A stretch of DNA of 40,408 nucleotides from assembly GCA_031272085.1 (NCBI GenBank), contig JAISUN010000126.1, positions 1-40,408 on the forward strand, given 5' to 3'. The notes under the pieces were generated by a model. It did not search any database. It worked only from the letters and a program-made list of their open reading frames with translations, and was not told the origin of the DNA. This document shows, piece by piece, positions 26,019-33,080 of the stretch (position 1 is the first letter of the stretch; each line of letters begins with the position of its first letter). This DNA is from Dysgonamonadaceae bacterium. GTDB lineage: Bacteria > Bacteroidota > Bacteroidia > Bacteroidales > Azobacteroidaceae. Made by a program: the position numbers and the translations under genes.

Positions 26019-27569
26019 ATGAGTAAAATAAAAGTAAATTTAGTTTTAATTTTTTCCATTGCGTGTTTTATGGTAAATGCGCAACAGCCCGAAATTTCGG
26101 AACTGCAACAAAGAGTGTCCAACCTGCAACAGCGTGCCGATGACGACGACGAAACAAGCGCGGAAATCATCGCCAAAGACGATTCCGACGTTGTGATGAC
26201 GGAAGTCCTCGACTCAAATATGGACAGCCTGCTAAACTCTTGGTATGTAAGGCATTACACCAAACAAATCAACCACGCAGGCTACCAAACTTCTATTGAA
26301 CCTTCCGAAGCCGTTTACCGCGAAAGGCTCTCAAAACTGCCAACCGTCATCGCAATGCCGTACAACAGCATAGTCGCCTCTGCAATAGACCTTTACGTTG
26401 AGCGCCGAAGAAGTCTGGTCGAATATATGCTCGGTCTCGAAGAACTTTATTTCCCCATGATTGAAGAAACGCTCGACAAATACGGACTTCCGCTCGAACT
26501 GAAATACCTTGTCGTAGTAGAATCGGCGATGAATCCTACCGCCCTTTCCCGCGCCGGAGCCTCCGGAATGTGGCAATTTATGCTGGGAACCGGCAAAAAA
26601 TACGGCCTCGAAATCAACAGCCTGATTGACGAACGCCGCGACCCTATACGCTCGACCGACGCGGCTTGCCGCTACCTGAAAGCCCTGAACGAGTTTTTTA
26701 TGGGCAACTGGGATTTGGCGATTGCAGCCTACAACTGCGGCGAAGGCAACGTGAACAAAGCCATCAAACGCTCCGGCGGCAAAACCGATTTCTGGGAAAT
26801 ATACCCCTACCTGCCCCGCGAAACCCGCTCGTATCTGCCGCTGTTCATAGCCGCAACTTACGTGATGAACTATTATCCGTATCATCAACTTTATCCCGTT
26901 CAAACCGAACAGCCTATCTCGGTCGATACCGTAATGGTCGATAAATACCTGAATTTCGACCAGATAGCCGACGTTCTGCAAATCGACCGCGAAGAAATCC
27001 GCGCACTGAACCCGCAATACCGCCGCGATATAATTCCGGGAAATATAAAACCTTATTCGCTGAAACTGCCCGCGCTGAAAGCATACGCCTTCCTCGAAAA
27101 ACAGGACGAAATCGTCAGCCGAACGCCCGCAGATTATTCGCCGGAACCGGCAAAAATCACAAGGGAAAGGATAACTCACCGCGTAGCAAGCGGCGAAACA
27201 ATAGTCAGAATCGCCGCAAGATACGGAGTTACAGCCGCCGAAGTCAGGAAATGGAACGGCCTCGGCCGACGGACAAACGTAGTGAAAGCCGGACGACGCC
27301 TCGTGCTGTACGTCGATAACGGCGGAGTTTCAACCGCTTCAAACAGAACTTCTTCCGCCAAAACGACCGCACAAAAAACAACAGCGGCCAAATCGTCTTC
27401 CGCACAAAAAACAGGCTCGGCAACCGCCCATTACAAAGTAAAATCGGGCGATACATATTCTACAATAGCCAAAAAATACGGCTATTCGGCACAACAACTA
27501 ATGCGGCTCAACAACTCAACATCATCCTCCCTGCGGGTAGGCCAGATAATTACGGTGCCAAGATTCTAA
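26019..27569 (+). CDS. mltD: Membrane-bound lytic murein transglycosylase with two LysM domains (MltD-like)
   Basis: A 516-residue exported peptidoglycan-cleaving enzyme, signal peptide about 1-21. The SLT domain spans about 140-290, with the catalytic Glu168 in VVVESAMNPTALSRAGASG and the family block MWQFMLGTGKKYGL, followed by AIAAYNCGEGNVNKAI. It ends with LysM domains at about 388-432 (HRVASGETIVRIAARYGV) and 470-514 (YKVKSGDTYSTIAKKYGY), joined by a Ser/Thr/Ala/Lys-rich linker. LysM domains bind peptidoglycan glycan strands. It lies 13 bp after the DUF5683 gene and 21 bp before relA/spoT. Confidence 0.95.
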   Translation: MSKIKVNLVLIFSIACFMVNAQQPEISELQQRVSNLQQRADDDDETSAEIIAKDDSDVVMTEVLDSNMDSLLNSWYVRHYTKQINHAGYQTSIEPSEAVYRERLSKLPTVIAMPYNSIVASAIDLYVERRRSLVEYMLGLEELYFPMIEETLDKYGLPLELKYLVVVESAMNPTALSRAGASGMWQFMLGTGKKYGLEINSLIDERRDPIRSTDAACRYLKALNEFFMGNWDLAIAAYNCGEGNVNKAIKRSGGKTDFWEIYPYLPRETRSYLPLFIAATYVMNYYPYHQLYPVQTEQPISVDTVMVDKYLNFDQIADVLQIDREEIRALNPQYRRDIIPGNIKPYSLKLPALKAYAFLEKQDEIVSRTPADYSPEPAKITRERITHRVASGETIVRIAARYGVTAAEVRKWNGLGRRTNVVKAGRRLVLYVDNGGVSTASNRTSSAKTTAQKTTAAKSSSAQKTGSATAHYKVKSGDTYSTIAKKYGYSAQQLMRLNNSTSSSLRVGQIITVPRF

Positions 27570-27590
27570 CAATTTAACACACAACTCATT

Positions 27591-29870
27591 ATGACCGAAG
27601 CAGAAAAAATAAAGGAACGGGACGACGCAATGATTCAGGAAGCGTTCGAACACCTGCTTCAAACTTATGCGCTATCAAATCACCGCCAAAAATTTGATAT
27701 TATCTATAAAGCCTTTCATTTTGCAAATCAGGCTCACAAAGGCGTCCGCCGCCTGTCGGGCGAACCTTATATCCTGCACCCAATCGCCGTAGCGCAAATA
27801 GTGAGCGAGGAAATGGGGCTGGGTTCGACCTCAATATGCGCAGCCCTCCTCCACGACGTGGTGGAAGATACCGACTACTCGGTCGAAGACATCCGGAACT
27901 CATTCGGCGACAAGATTGCGCAAATCGTCGAAGGCCTGACCAAAATATCGGGCGGGATTTTCGCAGAAGCAGCCTCGGCGCAGGCCGAAAATATGCGGAA
28001 ACTGCTGCTCACAATGTCGGACGACATCCGCGTTATCCTCATAAAAATAGCCGACCGCCTGCACAATATGCGCACCCTCGGCTCGCAACCGCCCGCCAAA
28101 CAGTATAAAATAGCCGGCGAAACAATGTATCTCTATGCGCCTCTGGCTCACCGGCTCGGCCTCTTCGCAATAAAAACCGAACTCGAAGATTTGAGTTTCC
28201 ACTACGAACATCCCGACGAATACAACCAGATAAAACAAAAACTCGAAATCACAGCCGCAAACCGCGCAAAAATATATTCCAATTTCGCCGCCCCGCTCGA
28301 ACCGAAATTAAAAGAACTCGGCATACAGTACAAGATTCAGGAGCGCGTGAAATCAATCTACTCAATCTGGAACAAGATGCAGGCAAAAAAAGTCGATTTT
28401 ACCGATATTTACGATATTTTTGCCGTCCGCATCGTGTTTGAACCAAAACCCGACGTAGATGTAAAAAAACAGTGCTGGGACGTTTATTCCGCCATTACCG
28501 ACCTCTACAAAATCCGCCCCGACCGAATCCGCGACTGGATTAGCCGACCGAAAGCAAACGGCTATCAGGCTCTGCACCTTACAGTTATGGGGCCGGACGG
28601 ACAATGGATTGAAGTCCAAATCCGCAGCAAAAAAATGGATGAAATCGACGAAAAAGGCCTCGCCGCACACTGGAAATACAAGGAACACGGCGACCTGAAC
28701 GAAAACGTTGAAGAGCAAACCGAACTCGACCGCTGGCTCGAACGCATACAGGACATCCTCGAATCCCCTACCCCCAACGCGATGGATTTCCTCGACACCA
28801 TAAAACTCAACCTTTACGCTTCCGAAATTTTTGTCTTTACCCCGAAAGGCGAAATCCGTACCCTGCCCCAGGGCGCAACTGCCCTCGATTTTGCCTACGA
28901 AATCCACTCCAATGTCGGCGACCACTGCATAGGCGCAAAAGTGAACCGCAGCCTCGTCCCCTTGAGCCACAAATTGAGCAGCGGCGACCAGGTGGAAATT
29001 CTTACTTCGCGTTCACAACTGCCTCATTGGGAATGGCTTAACTTCGTTACAACCGCCAAAGCAAAAACAAAAATCGAACTTTCGCTGAAAAAACAGAAAA
29101 AAGAAAAAATCAAGATTGGCGAAAAAATGGTGGAAGACTGTTTCGAGAAAGCCAAAATCGAAAACGTTACCCAGTTGCTCGACCGGCTGCTGGCTTATTA
29201 CGGCTATCCGAAAAAGGAAGACCTGTATTTCGCCGTTGCGGAAAAACAACTCGAACTGCCTGAAAATCCGCTGAAAATGCTGAAACAGAAGTCCGATAAT
29301 TTCCTGCTGAAATACGCAAAAAAAGCCTTCAACGTGGTAACTCCATCGAAGGAAAAAGAACCTCTCGAAAGCAAGATAGCGGCAAGCACCGAAATGCTTG
29401 ACGCAAAGTCAATTGACCGCAAAAAAACATATATCCTCGACGAAGAAGGATTCCAGCGCAACTATATAGCCGCGCCCTGCTGCAATCCCATTCCGGGCGA
29501 AGATGTGCTGGGATTTGTCCGCGACGACGGACACCTCGAAGTTCACAAACGCTCGTGCAGCGAAGCCCTGAAACTGAAAACCCGCTTCGGCGACCGCCTG
29601 ATTTCCGTCGCCTGGGCCGGCCATAAAGCCCACTCATTCCCCGCCAAAATAGAGGTCAAAGGCATCGACCGGATGGGGATTCTCAACGACATTACGCAAG
29701 TCATTACCAACGACTTGTCGGTAAATATGCGCAAACTTGTGATAGATTCCGACGACGGCATTTTCGAGGGCGTAATCGAGGTTTACATCCACGATTTGAG
29801 CGACATCAACAATATGGTCGCCCGCCTGCAAAAAATAAAGGGGCTGCAAAGCGTTAAACGGGTGGAATAA
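27591..29870 (+). CDS. Bifunctional (p)ppGpp synthetase/hydrolase (RelA/SpoT)
   Basis: A 759-residue long RSH protein that makes and degrades the stringent-response alarmone. The N-terminal HD hydrolase domain is intact (LLHDVVEDTDY, with His88-Asp89 and Glu92-Asp93). The synthetase domain (about 250-370) has DIYDIFAVRIVF, SRPKANGYQALHLTV and EVQIRSKKMDEIDEKGLAAHW. A TGS domain (about 405-465) begins EIFVFTPKGEIRTLP, and a C-terminal ACT domain spans about 685-759 (VKGIDRMGILNDITQVI). Both catalytic halves look functional, so it is a Rel/SpoT type, not a synthetase-only RelA. It is the last gene of the parA cluster. A gene name (rel, relA or spoT) is not decided by sequence. Confidence 0.97.
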   Translation: MTEAEKIKERDDAMIQEAFEHLLQTYALSNHRQKFDIIYKAFHFANQAHKGVRRLSGEPYILHPIAVAQIVSEEMGLGSTSICAALLHDVVEDTDYSVEDIRNSFGDKIAQIVEGLTKISGGIFAEAASAQAENMRKLLLTMSDDIRVILIKIADRLHNMRTLGSQPPAKQYKIAGETMYLYAPLAHRLGLFAIKTELEDLSFHYEHPDEYNQIKQKLEITAANRAKIYSNFAAPLEPKLKELGIQYKIQERVKSIYSIWNKMQAKKVDFTDIYDIFAVRIVFEPKPDVDVKKQCWDVYSAITDLYKIRPDRIRDWISRPKANGYQALHLTVMGPDGQWIEVQIRSKKMDEIDEKGLAAHWKYKEHGDLNENVEEQTELDRWLERIQDILESPTPNAMDFLDTIKLNLYASEIFVFTPKGEIRTLPQGATALDFAYEIHSNVGDHCIGAKVNRSLVPLSHKLSSGDQVEILTSRSQLPHWEWLNFVTTAKAKTKIELSLKKQKKEKIKIGEKMVEDCFEKAKIENVTQLLDRLLAYYGYPKKEDLYFAVAEKQLELPENPLKMLKQKSDNFLLKYAKKAFNVVTPSKEKEPLESKIAASTEMLDAKSIDRKKTYILDEEGFQRNYIAAPCCNPIPGEDVLGFVRDDGHLEVHKRSCSEALKLKTRFGDRLISVAWAGHKAHSFPAKIEVKGIDRMGILNDITQVITNDLSVNMRKLVIDSDDGIFEGVIEVYIHDLSDINNMVARLQKIKGLQSVKRVE

Positions 29871-29914
29871 ATTGGCATTTTTTTTGTAATTTTTGCCGCA
29901 TAATTAAAAAAAAT

Positions 29915-30457
29915 ATGAAAAAAGCAGTATTATTTCTTTTTGGCATTGCGCTGTTTGCCTCATTGCAGGCGCAAAATGCGGCGCACTCGCTCTGGTATGG
30001 ATTCAGCGCAAGTTACGGCAAAACGCTTGCAGATGTTTCCGGCGGGCAGTCTTTGGATTTCAACAATCCGTATTATGCCGACGCACGCCTGACGATTGGC
30101 TATAACCTTACGCCCGCCTTTTCGCTGGGCATTGGCGCAGGCATTGCCGGCTACCATTCGCCTGTTGTAAATGTCATTCCTCTGTTTGCCGATGTCCGTT
30201 ACTCTTTTAGCAAATCGCTTTTTGCGTATGCAGATGCAGGACCGGCTTTGAGCAACGGCGGAACAGGCAATGCAACCTCTAAATTTTTTACCGATTTCGG
30301 CCTTGGTTATAAAATCAAACTTGGTAAAAATTTAAGTTTGACGCCGTCCATTGGATACAATCTTCTGTCGTACGATATGGATTGGGGCGATGTTTCGGCA
30401 ACAGACCACCGCTTGCGGCACTCGCTTTATTTCCGGATAGGCTTGCAGTTGTTTTAA
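29915..30457 (+). CDS. Small outer-membrane beta-barrel protein
   Basis: A 180-residue protein with a signal peptide (about 1-19, ending in LQAQ) and alternating hydrophobic stretches ending in LRHSLYFRIGLQLF, the pattern of an OmpA-like eight-stranded porin-type barrel. No enzymatic motif is seen, and its role is unknown. An intrinsic terminator follows immediately. A 53-bp piece of this gene (29986-30038) recurs with three mismatches at 31587-31639, beyond the toxin-antitoxin locus. Confidence 0.82.
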   Translation: MKKAVLFLFGIALFASLQAQNAAHSLWYGFSASYGKTLADVSGGQSLDFNNPYYADARLTIGYNLTPAFSLGIGAGIAGYHSPVVNVIPLFADVRYSFSKSLFAYADAGPALSNGGTGNATSKFFTDFGLGYKIKLGKNLSLTPSIGYNLLSYDMDWGDVSATDHRLRHSLYFRIGLQLF

Positions 30458-30470
30458 AACACAGTTTTTG

Positions 30471-30502
30471 CCGGTTAAGTCGAAAGATTTAACCGGTTTT
30501 TT
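30471..30502 (+). terminator. Rho-independent terminator of the beta-barrel gene
   Basis: An 11-bp stem (CCGGTTAAGTC with GATTTAACCGG, one G-T pair) closed by a GAAA tetraloop, followed by six T residues. A textbook intrinsic terminator starting 13 bp after the stop codon. Confidence 0.9.
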
Positions 30503-30503
30503 G

Positions 30504-30558
30504 CCTTGCTCGGCGCAGGCTCCGGCCTACGCCGACGTAAAAAGCAAGCGTCCCCGCT
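30504..30558. repeat. Direct repeat, left copy (related to 31540-31592)
   Basis: This stretch shares CCTTGCT, CAGGCTCCGGCC and AAAAGCAAGCGTCC(C/T)CGCT, in the same order and spacing within a few bases, with 31540-31592. Together the copies bracket the toxin-antitoxin pair. The left copy contains an imperfect 8-bp stem (30512-30519 with 30526-30533) and CAAGCG/CGCTTG around a TCCC loop, in the style of REP-type elements. Confidence 0.7.
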
Positions 30559-30589
30559 TGTTTCAAGGCAAGAGCCTTGATTTTAACAA

Positions 30590-30613
30590 CGCCGTAGCGG
30601 GGACGCTACGGCG
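30590..30613. repeat. Perfect 10-bp GC-rich hairpin (REP-like)
   Basis: CGCCGTAGCG and CGCTACGGCG are perfect arms around a GGGA loop. With the two hairpins just upstream it makes a cluster of short palindromes in an untranslated region. No T-run follows, so it is not an intrinsic terminator. Confidence 0.7.
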
Positions 30614-30681
30614 AGCAGTGGGTAAGAGAGGGAGTAAAAAATAAGATTATTGGTAAAAAAGTAAAAAATCTTTCTTTGGCC

Positions 30682-30715
30682 GCCCCCTGTTGTGAAACAC
30701 GGGGCAGTTTTTTTT
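30682..30715 (+). terminator. Terminator-like hairpin with a T8 tract
   Basis: GCCCC at 30682-30686 pairs with GGGGC at 30701-30705. After one mismatch, TGTT pairs with AACA around a GTGA loop, and AG plus eight T residues follow. No gene ends just upstream, so it may be left over from a lost gene or insulate the toxin-antitoxin operon. Confidence 0.6.
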
Positions 30716-30764
30716 GTCTGGGCTTTGATTTTCGCGTGGTTACTGTGATTTTTATTTGCGTATT

Positions 30765-30797
30765 AAACTTTCCAAGTTTTAAAAACTTGGAAAGTTT
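30765..30797. repeat. Perfect 16-bp-arm palindrome with A/T centre
   Basis: Arms 30765-30780 and 30782-30797 are perfect reverse complements around a single A, built as CTTTCCAAG plus a T-run, then an A-run plus CTTGGAAAG. It would terminate transcription in both directions. It resembles in design the palindrome at 38800-38830. Confidence 0.75.
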
Positions 30798-30838
30798 TGT
30801 TGTGGCTGCTTTTTATTGATATGAAAATTTTATTGGAT

Positions 30839-30871
30839 TTTGTTTTTTTAAGAAAAAACTTATTATCTTTG
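30839..30871 (+). promoter_or_regulatory. Promoter of the toxin-antitoxin operon
   Basis: TTTG at 30839-30842 and TATCTTTG at 30864-30871 are 21 bp apart, matching the Bacteroidota -33/-7 pattern. The antitoxin ATG lies only 15 bp after the -7 element, so the leader is very short. Confidence 0.8.
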
Positions 30872-30886
30872 CAGTGCAAATAATAA

Positions 30887-31102
30887 ATGAATAAGACTAT
30901 GGTCGTAGAAAGCATTAATAATGAAGTAATTATCCGTATGCCGTCATTTCTTGGGATTGACACAATTCAAAGGATGATTGATTTGATGTCGTTCAAAGAG
31001 GCGACAATACGCAGTCAGGCAAAGCAAGAAGACATCGACGCACTTGCAAAAGAAGTGAATCGTGGGTGGTGGTCGAAAAACCGCAGTCGTTTCATAAAAT
31101 GA
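30887..31102 (+). CDS. Antitoxin of a type II toxin-antitoxin pair
   Basis: A 71-residue protein with no recognised DNA-binding motif. It is assigned by context: it overlaps the PIN toxin gene by ATGA (toxin ATG 31099-31101, antitoxin TGA 31100-31102), a hallmark of translationally coupled toxin-antitoxin pairs, and its basic/aromatic C-terminus (GWWSKNRSRFIK) is of the kind that fills the toxin active site. The N-terminal half (VVESINNEVIIRMPSF) could form a dimerising beta/helix fold. It has a near-perfect promoter directly upstream, as expected for an autoregulated operon. A second ATG at 30899 is an alternative start. Confidence 0.8.
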   Translation: MNKTMVVESINNEVIIRMPSFLGIDTIQRMIDLMSFKEATIRSQAKQEDIDALAKEVNRGWWSKNRSRFIK

Positions 31103-31530
31103 AAATTGTCGTTGATACAAATATTGTATTCAGCGTATTGGCGACTTCAAATGGAACTCTTGCCGAACTTATTATCTCGCCATTCAGTCAATTCCGGTTT
31201 TACACTCCGGAATATTTATTGGAAGAGTTAGACAAGCATTACAATAAATTGATAAAAGCATCAAAACTGACTGATATTGAATTATATAAAGCCAAAAACA
31301 AACTGTTCAAATACATTCATCTGATTTCATTGGAAATTATTCCGGCAGAAATTTGGCAACAAGCCGAAGAATTGACATCCGACATTGATTTTGACGACGT
31401 TACGTTTGTCGCCCTATCTATTTATCTTGACGCCTATCTATGGACAGGCGATAAAATTCTCTACAACGGTCTGAAAAACAAGGGATTTTACAAGGTCATT
31501 TCAACTTCGGAACTAAAAGAAATCTGTTAA
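31099..31530 (+). CDS. PIN-domain ribonuclease toxin (VapC-like)
   Basis: A 143-residue PIN-domain protein of the 'putative toxin component, PIN family' type, a metal-dependent RNase that cleaves RNA when freed from its antitoxin. The hallmark VVDTN (Asp6) at the N-terminus, an acidic helix (PEYLLEELDKH), and the C-terminal DIDFDDVTFVAL and WTGDKIL supply the acidic cluster. The reading frame is open from 31066, but the ATG at 31099 gives the canonical MKIVVDTN start and the ATGA overlap with the antitoxin. The pair lies between two related direct repeats (30504-30558 and 31540-31592), which suggests mobility. Confidence 0.88.
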   Translation: MKIVVDTNIVFSVLATSNGTLAELIISPFSQFRFYTPEYLLEELDKHYNKLIKASKLTDIELYKAKNKLFKYIHLISLEIIPAEIWQQAEELTSDIDFDDVTFVALSIYLDAYLWTGDKILYNGLKNKGFYKVISTSELKEIC

Positions 31531-31539
31531 AATTTTTTT

Positions 31540-31592
31540 CCTTGCTTGACAGGCTCCGGCCCGCGCTGCCGCTAAAAGCAAGCGTCCTCGCT
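31540..31592. repeat. Direct repeat, right copy (related to 30504-30558)
   Basis: Same ordered blocks as the left copy: CCTTGCT, CAGGCTCCGGCC and AAAAGCAAGCGTCCTCGCT. It begins 10 bp after the toxin stop and runs directly into the displaced beta-barrel gene fragment. Confidence 0.7.
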
Positions 31593-31639
31593 CTGGTACG
31601 GATTCAGTGCAAGTTACGGCAAAACGCTTGCAGTTGTTT
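31587..31639 (+). pseudogene. Displaced 53-bp copy of the beta-barrel protein gene
   Basis: This stretch equals 29986-30038, inside the beta-barrel gene, at 50 of 53 positions (offset 1601 bp, no gaps). It has no start or stop and cannot encode a protein by itself. The join with the right direct repeat falls within CTCGCT, shared by both sequences, which suggests a microhomology-mediated junction. Confidence 0.85.
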
Positions 31640-31716
31640 TTAAACAAGACTTCTGCATAAACAGCGTTTTTTAACAGGTTTTTCCATTTCATCCGCAACG
31701 AACTTTCCCCCAACAC

Positions 31717-31747
31717 TTTGAAATTCCGAAAAATTAATCTAATTTTG
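31717..31747 (+). promoter_or_regulatory. Promoter of the LOG-family gene
   Basis: TTTG at 31717-31720 and TAATTTTG at 31740-31747, 19 bp apart, 20 bp before the ATG at 31768. An excellent match to the Bacteroidota promoter pattern. Confidence 0.8.
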
Positions 31748-31767
31748 CATTTTAAAATTATTTTTCA

Positions 31768-32346
31768 ATGCAAAAACCTATAAATGCGATAACTGTTTAT
31801 GCTGCATCGAGTTGCAAGATAGACGAAACATATATCGACGCAGCCCGCGAACTTGGCCGGCTGCTCGCAAAACGCTCAATCACTTGCGTTTACGGCGGAG
31901 GCCCCAACGGACTGATGGGCGCCGTAGCCGACGCCGCCCTCGACAGCGGAGGCCAAGTCTGCGGAGTAATCCCGCAGTTTATGATTGACCGCGGCTGGAT
32001 TAACCGCCGGCTTACCGAAACCGTCGTTACCGAAGGAATGCACGAGCGCAAGCGGATTATGGCCGAACGCTCCGACGCGCTGATAGCCCTGCCCGGCGGA
32101 ATCGGCACTCTGGAAGAACTGTTCGAAGCAATGGCGTGGCGGCAACTTGGGCTGATAACCAAACCCTTAGTCGTAATCAACACCGGCGGCTTCTACGACA
32201 GCCTTTTCGACCTGCTGCAAAAAATCAGCGACGAAAACTTTATGCGGCACGAGAACAGCGAACTGTTTTCCGTGGCCAAAACGCCGGAAGAAGCCCTCGA
32301 AATAATTGATTTCCAGTTGGCAAACCCTATAAAACCGCTTGAATAA
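31768..32346 (+). CDS. LOG-family protein (TIGR00730; nucleoside monophosphate phosphoribohydrolase)
   Basis: A 192-residue cytoplasmic protein of the LOG (Lonely Guy) family, which removes the base from nucleoside 5'-monophosphates such as AMP or cytokinin nucleotides. The Rossmann-type fold is shown by VYGGGPNGLMGAVADAAL at the nucleotide-binding loop, and the family signature PGGxGTxxE appears as PGGIGTLEE (residues about 110-118). Length is standard. Its TAA overlaps the ATG of the DUF4271 gene by one base (TAATG), so the two are translationally coupled. The physiological role in Bacteroidota is not settled. Confidence 0.93.
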   Translation: MQKPINAITVYAASSCKIDETYIDAARELGRLLAKRSITCVYGGGPNGLMGAVADAALDSGGQVCGVIPQFMIDRGWINRRLTETVVTEGMHERKRIMAERSDALIALPGGIGTLEELFEAMAWRQLGLITKPLVVINTGGFYDSLFDLLQKISDENFMRHENSELFSVAKTPEEALEIIDFQLANPIKPLE

Positions 32347-33080
32347 TGATTCTGGGAACGGTGGAACTTGCAAATAAAGCGATTTCGGCGCGTCCGCTGC
32401 TCAACAACTGGGGATTCGTCGTTTTCTTCCTGCTCTTCTTTGTCTATGTCCGCATCGTAGGCCGCCGCTCGAAGATGCTGTTTTCGATGGGCAGCGAACT
32501 GTTTCACAACAAGGAAAGGCAAAGCATTTTTTACGATTCCTTCGGCGACGAATCGATTAACAAAGCCGTACTCTGCCTGCAAACCGTCGTCCTGTTCGTG
32601 ATAACCCTTTATTGCTACGCAATAGAGGAGCATATTTTCCCGCTCGAATTTACCGGCCGCTCGCTCGCATTCGCGGGCTATGCCGCTGCAATCGCGCTGG
32701 TTTTCGTGCTGTACAAACTGCTTGCCTACAACTTTATCGGCTGCATTTTTTATTCCAAAACGCGGGTAAAAGTGTGGAACGGCAACTTCATTTCCATAAT
32801 TGCGCTGTCGGGATTGATAATTTTTTTCCCCGTTCTGGCTATGTTTTTCGTAGAAGGAGCGTATAAAATTTGCCTCTATTTTCTGATTTTTTACGCTATT
32901 TTGGCCTCAATTTTCACTTTTTACAAGATTTATTTGTTATTTTTTCAAGGGAAAGGCCTTTTACTGCATTTTATTTTGTACCTTTGCACCCAGGAATTAA
33001 TCCCTTTATATTTACTATACCGGGGTATTGATTACTTATTTCAAATTGTGCAAAAGGATATTCTATGGATTCATACTTAA
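32346..33080 (+). CDS. DUF4271 inner-membrane protein
   Basis: A 244-residue polytopic membrane protein with about seven hydrophobic helices, beginning NNWGFVVFFLLFFVYVRIVGR and ending near residue 240. It matches the DUF4271 family by its N-terminal helix and the following KMLFSMGSELFHNKERQSIF segment. Function is unknown. In Bacteroidota such genes recur directly upstream of hemD, as here: the end of this gene overlaps the hemD start by 16 bp. It may be co-expressed with hemD, which also has its own promoter element inside this gene. Confidence 0.88.
   Translation: MILGTVELANKAISARPLLNNWGFVVFFLLFFVYVRIVGRRSKMLFSMGSELFHNKERQSIFYDSFGDESINKAVLCLQTVVLFVITLYCYAIEEHIFPLEFTGRSLAFAGYAAAIALVFVLYKLLAYNFIGCIFYSKTRVKVWNGNFISIIALSGLIIFFPVLAMFFVEGAYKICLYFLIFYAILASIFTFYKIYLLFFQGKGLLLHFILYLCTQELIPLYLLYRGIDYLFQIVQKDILWIHT
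32979..32986 (+). promoter_or_regulatory. Internal -7 promoter element upstream of hemD
   Basis: TACCTTTG, a TAnnTTTG match inside the coding sequence of the DUF4271 gene, 79 bp before the hemD ATG at 33065. No -33 box is evident. It would give hemD and the following genes expression independent of the upstream pair. Confidence 0.4.

Larger units (their letters stand above)
30616..30838. other. Gene-free stretch before the toxin-antitoxin pair
   Basis: No gene is seen in the region 30616-30838. It contains a terminator-like hairpin (30682-30715) and a perfect A/T-centred palindrome (30765-30797), listed separately. Otherwise I see nothing in it. Confidence 0.6.

Noticed and set aside
26331-27179. 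282-codon minus-strand frame opposite the lytic transglycosylase
   Set aside because: A shadow of a well-supported gene, rich in Val/Phe/Gly with no motif.
31513-31716. 67-codon minus-strand frame after the toxin gene
   Set aside because: Its only resemblance is to the antisense frame of the beta-barrel gene, which is explained by the 53-bp duplicated fragment.
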